Origin: Tannerella forsythia
Lineage (GTDB): Bacteria; Bacteroidota; Bacteroidia; Bacteroidales; Tannerellaceae
Reading direction: 5' to 3'
Assembly (NCBI RefSeq): GCF_003860135.1
Contig: NZ_RQYN01000005.1
Coordinates: 1-64,000, forward strand
Length of the DNA: 64,000 bases
Shown: piece by piece, positions 1 to 8,779 of the stretch
Numbering within the stretch: position 1 is the stretch's first letter
How the letters are laid out: every line of letters starts with the position of its first letter
The notes under the pieces: model-generated
Told to the model about the DNA's origin: nothing
What the model saw: only the letters and a program-made list of their open reading frames with translations
Databases searched by the model: none
Made by a program: the position numbers and the translations under genes

Positions 1-1
1 G

Positions 2-355
2 AAGAAAGAAACGATCAATAAGGCGGTTAAGGAATTAGCCGCAGATGTACAGGAAGTTGACACGGATCACTCTACTTCTTATGTGGAATTGAAAGACTTT
101 GTACCTAGACACAACTCTCAGGTTATCCCCAAAGAGAAAGTAGGCGAGGTCTTGCCCTGGGTTCATATCGCCATCAGCAATGCCAAGAGACAGTTGATAA
201 ATACGTTCCATGACATCAAGCCCGAATTCCTGCAAAATTATCTCGATGAATTTTGTTATAAGTTTAATCGAAGATATGGGGGAGAAGCCCTCTTTGGAAG
301 ATTGCTCGTAGCTTGCGTAACCTATAGAAATGAGTTTAGGTATAAATACGGATAA
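2..355 (+). CDS. IS1595-family transposase, C-terminal part
   Basis: This is the end of an IS1595 (ISXO2-like) DDE transposase whose start lies outside the window; the frame is open from base 2. The tail reads VPRHNSQV, HIAISNAKRQL, then YLDEFCYKFNRRYGGEALFGRLL, which is the typical C-terminal signature of this family (about 300 residues when complete). The catalytic aspartates lie upstream and are not visible, so activity cannot be judged. It is followed by a long gene-free stretch with debris of other mobile DNA. Family assignment is by recognition of the conserved C-terminal pattern. Confidence 0.8.
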   Translation, partial: KKETINKAVKELAADVQEVDTDHSTSYVELKDFVPRHNSQVIPKEKVGEVLPWVHIAISNAKRQLINTFHDIKPEFLQNYLDEFCYKFNRRYGGEALFGRLLVACVTYRNEFRYKYG

Positions 356-429
356 TCATATAAAGGATTAATGGGTATGGATGAACCCTGACAATTTGTC
401 GGAAAGATAAGAAATTCTATACTCTGCTT

Positions 430-655
430 CACCGAAGTTTGAACGAAGACGTAACGAAGACGTAACGAAGACGTAACGAAGAGCAATCGAACTGACAAAA
501 TGACATTATGGCTTTCATCTCGTTATAAGCTACAACAGGCTTCACGACAATGTCCGAGATTTGTTCTTGTGTAAAGTTTATTTAGTTTACTCTGTATCGT
601 CAAAAATCAAGTAAAATAAAAGCTACTTTACACACTTTTTTAGGACAGTATCCCA
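430..655 (-). mobile_element. possible IS256-family end remnant
   Basis: Read on the minus strand from 655, the sequence begins GGGATACTGTCC, then an A-run and GTGTGTAAA, which resembles terminal inverted repeats of IS256-type elements. Further in, one frame encodes NFTQEQISDIVVKP without a start codon, similar in style to an IS256 transposase N-terminus. No further coding can be followed. This is a weak, pattern-based call; it could be unrelated AT-rich DNA. Confidence 0.3.
442..483. repeat. 11-bp tandem repeat
   Basis: The unit AACGAAGACGT occurs three times in a row (442-452, 453-463, 464-474), followed by a partial fourth unit. It lies in the gene-free region after the IS1595 transposase. 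No function is suggested by the sequence. Confidence 0.9.
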
Positions 656-725
656 CCGGAGATATATGTATGATATATACTCCTATTCCGTTTCTTCCAA
701 AAGAAAAGTTTGCTCAAAAAGAAAA

Positions 726-753
726 ACGTCTTAATCTTTTTTGATTAAGACGT
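726..753. terminator. hairpin with T loop
   Basis: An 11-bp perfect stem (ACGTCTTAATC pairing with GATTAAGACGT) encloses a loop of six T residues. It could be a weak terminator or the scar of a small mobile element. The rest of 356-1250 holds no convincing gene beyond the features listed here. Confidence 0.5.
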
Positions 754-1019
754 CTAACCTGTTTTACTGTTTTTCTTCAGGCGTCCTTTAGACTATCCGA
801 GAAACTTTCCGGCGGAAAGCGAGGCTTATGAACCTTGCTGTGCTATATCCTGCAAATCAAAAAGATGAGCTTTGTCAAAGAAAGAGGGGTTACGAATTAG
901 CCAAACATAACAAAAGGACTTTGATATAACTTGACTTATGTATGTCCTCCTATATCTCGGGTTCAAAAGTACTACATTTTTCAGAGACTGCAAATATTCT
1001 TAATATAAAATCATTTGGC

Positions 1020-1073
1020 TTTAGTGCAAGGTGCAAGTCTATCTATATATAGATGCTTGCACCTTGCACTAAA
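1020..1073. terminator. 18-bp perfect hairpin, terminator of a lost araC copy
   Basis: TTTAGTGCAAGGTGCAAG (1020-1037) is perfectly complementary to 1056-1073, and the loop contains a second palindrome, ATCTATA/TATAGAT. A diverged copy of this block and its flanks lies at 8680-8775, just beyond the end of the intact araC gene. I therefore read it as the 3' terminator region of a duplicated, now deleted, araC gene. Confidence 0.6.
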
Positions 1074-1254
1074 AATAGTCAACCTGTATTATTCCGATTT
1101 TAGTTGACTGCTGTTATTACAATCGCTGTTTAAAGTTGACTTCGGTTAATTGCTATTTCTCATTTAAGTTTACTTTATTTGTTTTATCCCTGTCTGTAGT
1201 TGCCTGAACACCCACAAACAAGAGCAAAGATATATTTCTTTAGGGATTATCTCC

Positions 1255-1450
1255 CTGTATTATCCTGAAAACACTTGATGATAGGCTGTTCCTCCCGCTC
1301 TGACATGTGTATCGATTCGTTCGACAGAGGAAAAGAAAAATAGTCTTTCATCTTTTGTCATAGAGCTGTTCTGTATAACAAATCCGGAAGGAAACAGAGT
1401 CCCCGGCCCTGCATCCGAAAAACTTCGCCGGTATCGTTTTTCCCTGCAAC
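1255..1450 (-). pseudogene. remnant of an AraC-family regulator gene
   Basis: This stretch matches the middle of the intact araC gene (about 9235-9430) base for base over most of its length: shared blocks include GACATGTGTA, ATCTTTTGTC, CAAATCCGGA and CCTGCATCCGAAA. It carries indels and no open frame. Both the HTH-coding end and the N-terminal end are missing; at about 1450 it is fused directly to an operator copy. Together with the duplicated 3' hairpin at 1020-1073 this shows that an araC plus promoter unit was duplicated and one copy was then gutted. Confidence 0.8.
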
Positions 1451-1452
1451 TT

Positions 1453-1518
1453 CCGTAAAAATGGTATAAGAATCCGTAATTTGTCTATTTACATGACGAA
1501 TGATTCGGGTTATATTTG
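1453..1518 (+). promoter_or_regulatory. AraC-type operator and -7 box of the hydrolase operon
   Basis: Two direct half-sites (C)CGTAA start with GTAA at 1455 and 1476, 21 bp or two helical turns apart, with ATGGTAT between them. The Bacteroidales -7 box TATATTTG lies at 1511-1518, 35 bp from the second half-site. The same half-site spacing and the same 35-bp offset recur at 9819-9882, and the half-site pair recurs at 9756-9780, which supports a shared activator, most simply the AraC protein encoded at 8780-9679. It would drive the operon starting at 1558. Confidence 0.75.
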
Positions 1519-1557
1519 TATCGTGAAATTATATAATTTAAAAAAGGAGATAAAAAG

Positions 1558-2031
1558 ATGAAAACACAGACGAGGCCAAATGCAAAAATGTTTATGATCT
1601 TTATTTGGGGAATCATGATGGGTCTGCAAACTCTTTACGCTCAGCAGAAACCGGAAGAATCCAAACTGGAAGAATCACTTATCGCTCTTTCGAAGATGAA
1701 ATGGAAATGGATGGCAGAAAAAAATGTCGCATCGCTGGATGATTTGTTTCATGCCAATGCGGTATTTGTACACATGGGAGGAACAATGAATAAAGAGCAG
1801 GAGATCGGTGTAATAAAATCCGGAAGGATAGAGTATAAACACGCCGAAATACAGGAAACGACTGTTCGTTTTGTGGATCAGACGGGCATTATATTGGATA
1901 AAATTAGACTTACCGCGATCGTCGGGGGAAAAGAAGTCGTCAATCCGTTTATGGTTACCGAAGTGTATGTATTCACAGATAACCGATGGAAATTAGCCTC
2001 TTTGTCGTTTACCAGATTGCTGGGAGATTAA
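1558..2031 (+). CDS. exported NTF2/SnoaL-like protein
   Basis: A 157-residue protein with an N-terminal hydrophobic segment (about residues 10-28, ending TLYAQ) that should act as a signal peptide. The mature part has the pattern of the nuclear transport factor 2 / DUF4440 fold: ALSKMKWKWMAEKNVASLDDLF, then HANAVFVHMGG, and a C-terminal VTEVYVFTDNRWKLAS strand pair. Members bind small hydrophobic ligands or act as isomerases or hydrolases. It is the first gene of the AraC-linked operon, 33 bp before the next gene. The substrate is unknown. Confidence 0.75.
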   Translation: MKTQTRPNAKMFMIFIWGIMMGLQTLYAQQKPEESKLEESLIALSKMKWKWMAEKNVASLDDLFHANAVFVHMGGTMNKEQEIGVIKSGRIEYKHAEIQETTVRFVDQTGIILDKIRLTAIVGGKEVVNPFMVTEVYVFTDNRWKLASLSFTRLLGD

Positions 2032-2064
2032 AAAAGTAAAAGTAAGATATAAAACAGGAATAAG

Positions 2065-3126
2065 ATGATAAGGAAAATTATTATGGGAACGGCGTGGATG
2101 ATGGTAAGCCTTGGCCTCTATGCTCAGAACAATGAAATGCTTACCGATAAAGACAAAATTATTGTGACCATTTCGGCATACGCCGCGCGTGGCGAACTTG
2201 CCGAACTGAAAGATGCCCTCAATCGTGGCCTTGATGTCGGACTTACCGTTAGCGAAGCACGTGAGATTCTTGTACATCTTTACGCTTACATCGGCTTTCC
2301 TCGCAGTCTCAATGGGCTGATGACCCTGATGAACGTACTCGAAGAACGGAAGACACAAGGGAAGAAAGATGTAGAAGGACGTGAAGCAAGTCCCATTGTC
2401 GATACTGGCGACACTTACGAACGTGGGCGAAAAACACTCGAAAAATTGTCGGGTGTACCTCAGCCCAAACCGGCTAAAGGGTATGGTGAGTTTGCTCCGC
2501 GTATCGATCGGTTTTTAAAAGAGCATCTTTTTGCCGATGTGTTCGACAGCGACGTGCTTGACTACAAGACCCGCGAACTGGTAACCCTATCTGCGCTGGC
2601 AGCTCTCAACGGAACGGAAGCTCAGCTAAAGGGACATTTGAAGTTAGGCAAAAATACCGGTTGGACAGACCGCCAACTTACTGAGATCATCGAGATGGCG
2701 TCCGCAATAAAAGGAATTGATCCGATTCACCCTAAAGGTGAACAAAAGTTGCCTGATACGCGGTTTACGGGCGATGCCTATCTCACACCGTTGCTGGCAC
2801 GCGATACAACCAACAATTTTGCCATGGGAAGCGTCTATTTCGAGCGAAATGCCCGAACGCATTGGCATACTCATCCTCGTGGACAGGTGCTTATCGTAAC
2901 CGCCGGAGAAGGATTATATCAAGAAGAAGGCAAGCCCGCACAACGTATCCGTAAAGGAGAAATCGTGAATATTCCTGCTCGCGTAAGACATTGGCACGGG
3001 GCGTCGGCACACAGCCCGATGACGCATATCGGCATCACCAATTATGTCGGCGAGAAAGGTGTGGACTGGTACGAAGCCGTAACAGATGAGCAGTTCGACA
3101 AAGCCAATTCCGAAGTAAAAAGGTAA
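2065..3126 (+). CDS. exported carboxymuconolactone decarboxylase-like protein with cupin domain
   Basis: 353 residues. A signal peptide is followed by a CMD-like domain (about 30-100; GELAELKDALNRGLDVGLTV, EILVHLYAYIGFPRSLN) and a second CMD-like domain (about 145-220; DYKTRELVTLSALAAL and KNTGWTDRQLTEIIE). The C-terminal cupin (about 250-335) has the metal-binding pattern HWHTHPRGQ and later RHWHGA. Such fusions occur in Bacteroidales, often beside reductases and hydrolases, and probably act on small cyclic or peroxidic compounds. It is cotranscribed with the hydrolases that follow. Confidence 0.8.
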   Translation: MIRKIIMGTAWMMVSLGLYAQNNEMLTDKDKIIVTISAYAARGELAELKDALNRGLDVGLTVSEAREILVHLYAYIGFPRSLNGLMTLMNVLEERKTQGKKDVEGREASPIVDTGDTYERGRKTLEKLSGVPQPKPAKGYGEFAPRIDRFLKEHLFADVFDSDVLDYKTRELVTLSALAALNGTEAQLKGHLKLGKNTGWTDRQLTEIIEMASAIKGIDPIHPKGEQKLPDTRFTGDAYLTPLLARDTTNNFAMGSVYFERNARTHWHTHPRGQVLIVTAGEGLYQEEGKPAQRIRKGEIVNIPARVRHWHGASAHSPMTHIGITNYVGEKGVDWYEAVTDEQFDKANSEVKR

Positions 3127-3149
3127 TCATCCTTATAATACAAAATAAC

Positions 3150-4235
3150 ATGAAATCGAAAATCATCATGACAATATTCGCCGGAGCGACGCTTATAAGC
3201 TGTACGAACAAGCATACAATCTCCGATGAGCATCATTTAGTAATTGAAAGGCAGGGGAGTTTTACCGTCGGCGGACAGCAGATCAAGCGCGAAGGTATTT
3301 ACGACGGAAAGACTTTTACCGGATTTTTTACACCGAACGAAGCCGGGCAAACCATGCACGTCGATCATGCTTACGTTGATTATCAAATACCGTCAAACGC
3401 TCGACGCCATTCTATTATTTATGTACACGGTTACGGAGGATCGGGAATGACTTGGACATCTACACCGGATGGACGCGAGGGATTTGCCACCCTCATGCTG
3501 CGCAAAGGATATCCGTCGTATGTGATGGATTTGCCGGGGCGTGGACGAGCCGGAAAAACTTCGGCCGAAACGACCGTTAAGCCTCAAGCCAATGAGCAGT
3601 TCTGGTTCGATATCTGGCGCATCGGCGAATGGCCGAATTATAATGAAGGGGTACAGTTTTCGATGGATTCTGCAGCTTTCTCTCAGTTCTTTCGTGCCAT
3701 GACACCCAATATCGGTACCGGAAATCCGGTAAACGATGTGACGACTATCGACCTGCTGGCCGAACGCATCGGGGCAAATATCCTTGTTACTCATTCTGCC
3801 GGTGGCCTTCCGGGCTGGTTGGCTGCGGTAAATAGCGATCAAATAAAAGCTGTTGTGGCATACGAACCCGGCGCATATCTGTTTCTGGAAGGTGAGGTTC
3901 CTGAACCAATCGAAGGGCTTACAGGTGGAACGAGAGGCGTTCCTGTTTCTGTAGACGACTTCAAAAAACTGGTAAAAAAGCCTATCGTTATCTACTTTGG
4001 CGACTATATTCCCGAAGAAGTAACCCATCAATTGGGAGGTGAGAATTGGCGAGTACGCTTGCAAATGGGACGCAAATTCGTGGAAGCTGTCAATCGCCAC
4101 GGCGGAAAGGCAACCTTGGTAGAATTGCCCAAAATAGGGATCAAAGGCAACACCCATTTCTTGATGAGCGACCTCAATAACAACGATCTTGTAGACCTGC
4201 TTGTCCGATGGTTCGAAGAAAATGGATTGAATTGA
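3150..4235 (+). CDS. lipoprotein alpha/beta hydrolase
   Basis: 361 residues starting with a lipobox (LISC, Cys about 18), so anchored to the cell envelope. The core is an alpha/beta hydrolase: oxyanion region YVHGYGGSGMTW near 90, nucleophile elbow THSAGG with Ser near 215, an acidic residue in VIYFGDYIPE, and a late His in GNTHFLMSD near 346. The long lid between strand and nucleophile (Trp-rich, about 150-190) suggests a hydrophobic ester substrate. It lies 23 bp after the cupin gene and 26 bp before the next hydrolase. Confidence 0.8.
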   Translation: MKSKIIMTIFAGATLISCTNKHTISDEHHLVIERQGSFTVGGQQIKREGIYDGKTFTGFFTPNEAGQTMHVDHAYVDYQIPSNARRHSIIYVHGYGGSGMTWTSTPDGREGFATLMLRKGYPSYVMDLPGRGRAGKTSAETTVKPQANEQFWFDIWRIGEWPNYNEGVQFSMDSAAFSQFFRAMTPNIGTGNPVNDVTTIDLLAERIGANILVTHSAGGLPGWLAAVNSDQIKAVVAYEPGAYLFLEGEVPEPIEGLTGGTRGVPVSVDDFKKLVKKPIVIYFGDYIPEEVTHQLGGENWRVRLQMGRKFVEAVNRHGGKATLVELPKIGIKGNTHFLMSDLNNNDLVDLLVRWFEENGLN

Positions 4236-4261
4236 AAGGAAATGCATTGTAAACTAAAAAA

Positions 4262-5284
4262 ATGAAATATATGAGACGATTAAAATGGATGATGTTAACG
4301 TTGATTCTTGTTTTGCCTCTAATGCTTATGGCATACAACAGAAAGGTCGAAAAAAAGGCGTCGGATTCAGGTGAGCGAAAGATGACAGCTTCTTTTACTT
4401 CTCGTTCGACGATTGGCGAGATTATCAACCATCCCGCGTTCAAGGGGTTTGGCCGGTTTCTGTTTCCGCTTCAGGGCGAGACTTACGACCGTGATATGCC
4501 GCTTTCGCAAGTCGGAAAGCTTTTGCCTTATCACGAAAATATTGTTCCCGATAGTGCTGCAACGCTTCTTAACCGGATGCTGCTGCGAGTCGAAGCGGGA
4601 GAACATTTGTTTTACGATATTTACACCGATACTCAGAAGCAAGCCGACTGTACAAAGAAGGAGACCGGAATATTCTTCTTTCGAGGGAAACCTGATGCTC
4701 CTTTTGCGGTAGTTTGTCCGGGAGGAGGTTTTTCCTACGTAGGCTCTATTCACGAAAGCTTGCCTCATGCCGACTATTTGAGCGGAAAAGGCTACAATGT
4801 TTTTGCCATTCAGTATCGTACCGGAGGAGCGCAAGTAGCCTGTGAAGATCTTGCCGCGGCTCTTTCGTTTATTTTTCGCCATGCACAAACATTAAAAATA
4901 AGTACGGATGGTTATTCTCTTTGGGGAGGATCAGCCGGAGCAAGAATGGCTGCTTATCTCGGCTCCTATGGGGCGGCAACTTACGGGGGCGACGATCTGC
5001 CTAGTCCGTCGGTAGTGGTGATGCAATACACAGGACATTCGGATTATACCCGCAATGATCCGCCAACTTTTGCCGTAATAGGAGAGAACGATGCTATAGC
5101 GAGTCCTGCCGTGATGAGAGAGCGTATGGATACCCTCAAAAACTTGGGTATTGATACCGAATTTCATCTTTATCCCGATCTCGGACATGGATTCGGAATG
5201 GGCTACGGCACCACCGCTCAAGGCTGGATAGACTTTGCATTAAGATTCTGGGAAAAACATTTACAACATCGATCAAATAAATAA
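4262..5284 (+). CDS. exported alpha/beta hydrolase (BD-FAE/esterase-lipase type)
   Basis: 340 residues with an N-terminal hydrophobic stretch (about 8-25), either a signal peptide or an anchor. The hydrolase core has the HGGG-like motif as PGGGFSYVG near 150, the nucleophile elbow GGSAGARM with Ser near 222, Asp in IGENDAIASP and His in DLGHGFGMG. This is the arrangement of acetyl-esterase or feruloyl-esterase-like enzymes of the DLH superfamily. Third of four hydrolase genes in the operon counted from its end; it almost abuts the next start (2-bp gap). Confidence 0.8.
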   Translation: MKYMRRLKWMMLTLILVLPLMLMAYNRKVEKKASDSGERKMTASFTSRSTIGEIINHPAFKGFGRFLFPLQGETYDRDMPLSQVGKLLPYHENIVPDSAATLLNRMLLRVEAGEHLFYDIYTDTQKQADCTKKETGIFFFRGKPDAPFAVVCPGGGFSYVGSIHESLPHADYLSGKGYNVFAIQYRTGGAQVACEDLAAALSFIFRHAQTLKISTDGYSLWGGSAGARMAAYLGSYGAATYGGDDLPSPSVVVMQYTGHSDYTRNDPPTFAVIGENDAIASPAVMRERMDTLKNLGIDTEFHLYPDLGHGFGMGYGTTAQGWIDFALRFWEKHLQHRSNK

Positions 5285-5286
5285 CT

Positions 5287-6345
5287 ATGAAAATCAATAA
5301 AATAATTCAAGTCATTATGATGATAACTACGGGTGCAACATTGTTCGCACAAAACGCTTCTGTAAATCCCTATGGATTGGTGTATCAAGGGGCAATTACT
5401 AAAAACGAAGAAGGAAGGGTGCATATTCATCCGGTCAGTTATAAGAACAAGCATGGGATAGATATATCGGCTAATCTCTATACCCCGGCTGGTTATGACG
5501 GAAATAAGCGATATCCTGCCATTGTGGTAGCTCATCCCAACGGAGGAGTAAAAGAGCAGGTTGCGGGACTTTATGCGCAACGATTAGCCGAACAGGGATT
5601 TCTTACCATTACTGCCGATGCGGCCTATCAGGGAGCAAGTGGAGGAACACCCCGCAATACGGACATACCGGCTAACCGGATAGAGGATATTTACGGCATG
5701 GCGGATTTTATTACTTCTTATCCCGGTGTTGATGTCGACCGCATCGGAATACTCGGTATTTGCGGAGGTGGAGGATATACGATTAAAGCCGTGCAGACCG
5801 ACAAACGTTTCCGGGCCGTGGCAACCATCAGCATGTTTAATTCGGGGCTGGTTCGGCGGAACGGATTTCAGGATTCGCAACTTGCTACGATCAACCGGCG
5901 ATTGCAACAAGCCTCCGATGCCAGAGCCAAACGAATCGCCACGGGACAAATAGAGTACACGGGAAGCAAGGCAACCAAGCTCACGAGCGAAGAATTGGCT
6001 AAAATCTCGACCGATTTATACCGTCAAGGGATGGAATACTATGGCGATACGCATGCTCATCCCAATTCCACTTTTCAATATACGACAGAAAGTCTGCTTT
6101 ATCTGATAAATTTCGATGCCAATACGCAGGTAGAGCTTATTACCCAGCCGTTGTTGATGATTTCGGGCGAAAAATCCGATACGCATTATATGACCGAAGC
6201 CGTCTTCAGGAATGCTACCGGTACGCAACAAAAAGAACTGTTTATCGTAAAAGGAGCAACGCATATCGAAACGTATTGGAAGCCGGAGTATGTGGCGCAG
6301 ATTGTAGAAAAATTATCGGATTTTTATGGAAAACATTTTAAGTAG
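5287..6345 (+). CDS. exported alpha/beta hydrolase with possible Cys nucleophile
   Basis: 352 residues with a signal peptide ending near FAQNA. The sequence has the dienelactone-hydrolase style: PAIVVAHPNGGVKEQ, then the nucleophile elbow GICGGGGYTIKA near 155-165, Asp region MISGEKSDTHY and His in KGATHIETYW. The elbow carries Cys where most serine hydrolases have Ser, as in dienelactone hydrolase itself; whether it is active as a hydrolase is inference. It resembles the YcjY-like group often found beside flavodoxin and CMD genes. Confidence 0.75.
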   Translation: MKINKIIQVIMMITTGATLFAQNASVNPYGLVYQGAITKNEEGRVHIHPVSYKNKHGIDISANLYTPAGYDGNKRYPAIVVAHPNGGVKEQVAGLYAQRLAEQGFLTITADAAYQGASGGTPRNTDIPANRIEDIYGMADFITSYPGVDVDRIGILGICGGGGYTIKAVQTDKRFRAVATISMFNSGLVRRNGFQDSQLATINRRLQQASDARAKRIATGQIEYTGSKATKLTSEELAKISTDLYRQGMEYYGDTHAHPNSTFQYTTESLLYLINFDANTQVELITQPLLMISGEKSDTHYMTEAVFRNATGTQQKELFIVKGATHIETYWKPEYVAQIVEKLSDFYGKHFK

Positions 6346-6367
6346 AACATTTTAACGCAAACGAAAC

Positions 6368-6907
6368 ATGAAACGAATCATTTGGGCTGCTTTGAGTATC
6401 GTTTTATTCGGCAGCAATGCTTACACGCAAGAGACACGTAAACAAGAAGCTTTGTTTAATAAGGCTTTGGTGGTTTATTTCTCCGCAACGGGAACTACGG
6501 CGGGAGTCGCTAAGAAGATCGCGCAAGTGTCCGGAGGAGAACTCTACGAGATCGTTCCTCAAACGCCTTATACGAGCGACGACCTAGATTGGCGAAACAA
6601 ACAGTCGCGCAGCTCGCTCGAAATGGGAAATCCGAAGTCTCGCCCGGCCATCAAAGGAAAAAAAGAGCATCTTTCGGATTATGACGTGATTTTTATCGGC
6701 TATCCGATCTGGTGGAATGTGGCGCCAACGATTGTCCGCACATTTATCGAAAGTCATCCTCTGAAAGGGAAAACGGTGATACCTTTTGCTACGTCGGGAA
6801 GTAGCGGCATAGAAAACAGTGTGGCTCAACTGAAAAAAGATTATCCCGAAATTCAGTGGCGGGACGGCCGATTGTTAAACGGTGCAACGGAACAGACGAT
6901 AAAATGA
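6368..6907 (+). CDS. flavodoxin with signal peptide
   Basis: 179 residues. After a signal peptide (MKRIIWAALSIVLFGSNAYTQ) comes the flavodoxin FMN-phosphate loop YFSATGTTAGVAKKIA, then YPIWWNVAPTIVRTF and FATSGSSGIENS, which form the isoalloxazine-binding loops. It belongs to the flavodoxin-like family of menaquinone-dependent or multidrug-associated electron carriers. A signal peptide on a flavodoxin implies work outside the cytoplasm, perhaps delivering electrons to an envelope partner, which is unusual for a cofactor loaded in the cytoplasm. It sits between two hydrolase genes of the same operon. Confidence 0.8.
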   Translation: MKRIIWAALSIVLFGSNAYTQETRKQEALFNKALVVYFSATGTTAGVAKKIAQVSGGELYEIVPQTPYTSDDLDWRNKQSRSSLEMGNPKSRPAIKGKKEHLSDYDVIFIGYPIWWNVAPTIVRTFIESHPLKGKTVIPFATSGSSGIENSVAQLKKDYPEIQWRDGRLLNGATEQTIK

Positions 6908-6924
6908 TATAATGATAGCAATCG

Positions 6925-8538
6925 ATGAAAAAAATTCTGATCACTTTCATTACTCTGATTAGTTTCGGGGTGCAAGCTCAGCAAACGTCGCCAATCGTTC
7001 GTACAGCTTCAGGCTTTGTGCGTGGAGCATCGGAAGACGGTATCGACTGCTACAAAGGCATTCCATACGCAGCGCCGCCGATTGGCGAATTTCGTTGGCG
7101 CCCGCCTCAGCCCGTAAAATCGTGGGATGGCATACGTGATGCAACCCAATATGGCCCAAGTTGTGCGCAAGCGGGATGGCCGCGAGGCTCGAGTGGTATT
7201 GCCGATGGTTCGTCTGAAGATTGTCTTTATTTAAACTTGTGGCTACCCTCGGGTACTAAACCGGGAGCAAGATTGCCTGTCATGGTCTGGATACACGGAG
7301 GAGGCTTCGTGGGAGGCAGTGGGGCAGGTTCTTTAGGCAGTCAATTCGCCAAGCAGGGGATTATTCTCATAACAATCAACTATCGACTGGGACGACTCGG
7401 GCATTTTGCTTTTCCCGCATTAAGTGAAGAGTATCCTGATGAGCCAAAAGGAAGTTATGCCTTTATGGATCAAATCGCGGCACTTGAATGGATACAGAAA
7501 AACATTGTGGCATTTGGAGGAAATCCCGATAACGTGACGATCTTCGGTCAATCTGCCGGTGGTGTGTCCGTTCATGCTCTTATGACTATTCCGGCAGCCA
7601 GAGGCCTTTTCCATAAAGCGATCAGTCAGTCGGGCGGGGGGCGCGACGGAGTACTTACCGGGCGCCCCATTCGTCAAGAAAAGGCAGATTCGATGTATCC
7701 TGTTTCGGCAGAAACAATAGGGATAAATTTTGCGCGTAAGTATGGAATTCAAGGTCTTGATGCTGCCGCTCTTGCCCGGCTGCGCGCGTTGAGTGTTGAG
7801 GAGATTGTGGATGGAGGACAGGAAATAGACGAACAGCAAGGTGTACGTACCTATTCCGGCCCTATTCTGGATGGAAAACTGGTTGTCGAAACAGCTGAAA
7901 GTGCATACAAGGCCCGGCGGTTTGAAAAGATACCGTTGATAATTGGATCAAACAGTGCGGAGATAGGAGGGGAATTTGTCAATTCCAGCAGTTCTAAAAA
8001 CGAGCTGTTTGCGCTTTTCGGAGAATTACAAAATGAAGCAATCGAAGCTTACGATCCCAAAGACGAAAGAGAATTTTCCGAAATAATAGCATTGTTTAAT
8101 ACTGATTGGGTGTGGGCTGAGCCTGCCCGATTTACCGCAAGGAATTTTATAGAAAGTGGAACGCCGGTTTATCTCTATCACTTTGGCTATGTATCTCCGG
8201 CTATGAAGGAGCGTATGAAATTTGGAGCTGGACATGGTGCGGAAATCGGTTATGTATTTTGCAGACCGATGAACAGAGAGGGTTCTCCTGTAGACTTAAA
8301 GAGTGAAGAAGTTGCCACGATTATGAATACGTATTGGGTTAACTTTGCTAAAACAGGAAATCCTAATGGAAACGGCCTTCCTCAATGGCCTGTTTACGAT
8401 ATTGAGAATGACACCATGCTCGACATACAGTTAGATGGGCGTTTTGTTAAAAAAACCGATCCAAGAAAAGCCAGATTGGATGTCATCGAGAAAGCTTTCA
8501 ATCATAGGGAACGGTTACAAACCCGCGGTGGCATTTAG
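6925..8538 (+). CDS. exported carboxylesterase, type B
   Basis: 537 residues, full length for a type B carboxylesterase. A signal peptide precedes YKGIPYAAPPIGEFRWRPPQ, EDCLYLNLWLP, MVWIHGGGFVGG (oxyanion hole) and the nucleophile elbow FGQSAGG with Ser near 209; the Glu of the triad lies in GSNSAEIGGEF and the His in GAGHGAEIGYVF. It hydrolyses ester bonds of xenobiotics or lipids in the periplasm. Last gene of the operon, with a terminator about 80 bp downstream. Confidence 0.9.
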   Translation: MKKILITFITLISFGVQAQQTSPIVRTASGFVRGASEDGIDCYKGIPYAAPPIGEFRWRPPQPVKSWDGIRDATQYGPSCAQAGWPRGSSGIADGSSEDCLYLNLWLPSGTKPGARLPVMVWIHGGGFVGGSGAGSLGSQFAKQGIILITINYRLGRLGHFAFPALSEEYPDEPKGSYAFMDQIAALEWIQKNIVAFGGNPDNVTIFGQSAGGVSVHALMTIPAARGLFHKAISQSGGGRDGVLTGRPIRQEKADSMYPVSAETIGINFARKYGIQGLDAAALARLRALSVEEIVDGGQEIDEQQGVRTYSGPILDGKLVVETAESAYKARRFEKIPLIIGSNSAEIGGEFVNSSSSKNELFALFGELQNEAIEAYDPKDEREFSEIIALFNTDWVWAEPARFTARNFIESGTPVYLYHFGYVSPAMKERMKFGAGHGAEIGYVFCRPMNREGSPVDLKSEEVATIMNTYWVNFAKTGNPNGNGLPQWPVYDIENDTMLDIQLDGRFVKKTDPRKARLDVIEKAFNHRERLQTRGGI

Positions 8539-8620
8539 AAGTGAATCTTCTGTGCGAAAAAGTACAGTGATGATGACTTGATGTCGGCAATAAACATTCT
8601 AAAACGCCTTTACATGCAAA

Positions 8621-8665
8621 AGAGGGTGTGTCTAAACGCGATGTTGGGGCACACCTCCTTTTTTT
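8621..8665 (+). terminator. terminator of the hydrolase operon
   Basis: A GC-rich stem (AGGGTGTGTC with GGCACACCT, one bulge) is followed by a run of T residues. It lies shortly after the carboxylesterase stop codon. Confidence 0.75.
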
Positions 8666-8679
8666 CTACCTGCTTTATC

Positions 8680-8775
8680 TTTCAGAAACAACAAACACTC
8701 TTGATATAAAAACATCGGGTTTTAGTACAAGACTATCTGTATGATGGAGGCTTACAATTTGCACTAAAAGAGGTC
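8680..8775. repeat. diverged copy of the 981-1085 block
   Basis: The order TTCAGA..., TATAAAA, TTTAGT(G/A)CAAG, a loop, TTGCACTAAAA and GTCAA is shared with 981-1085, at roughly 70 percent identity by eye. Here the stem has decayed. It forms the 3' flank of the araC gene and shows that an araC unit was duplicated around the hydrolase operon. Confidence 0.6.
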
Positions 8776-8779
8776 AAAG

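Noticed and set aside
3393-4247. 284-codon antisense frame over the lipoprotein hydrolase
   Set aside because: It lies wholly opposite a well-recognised hydrolase gene and its protein has no recognisable pattern.
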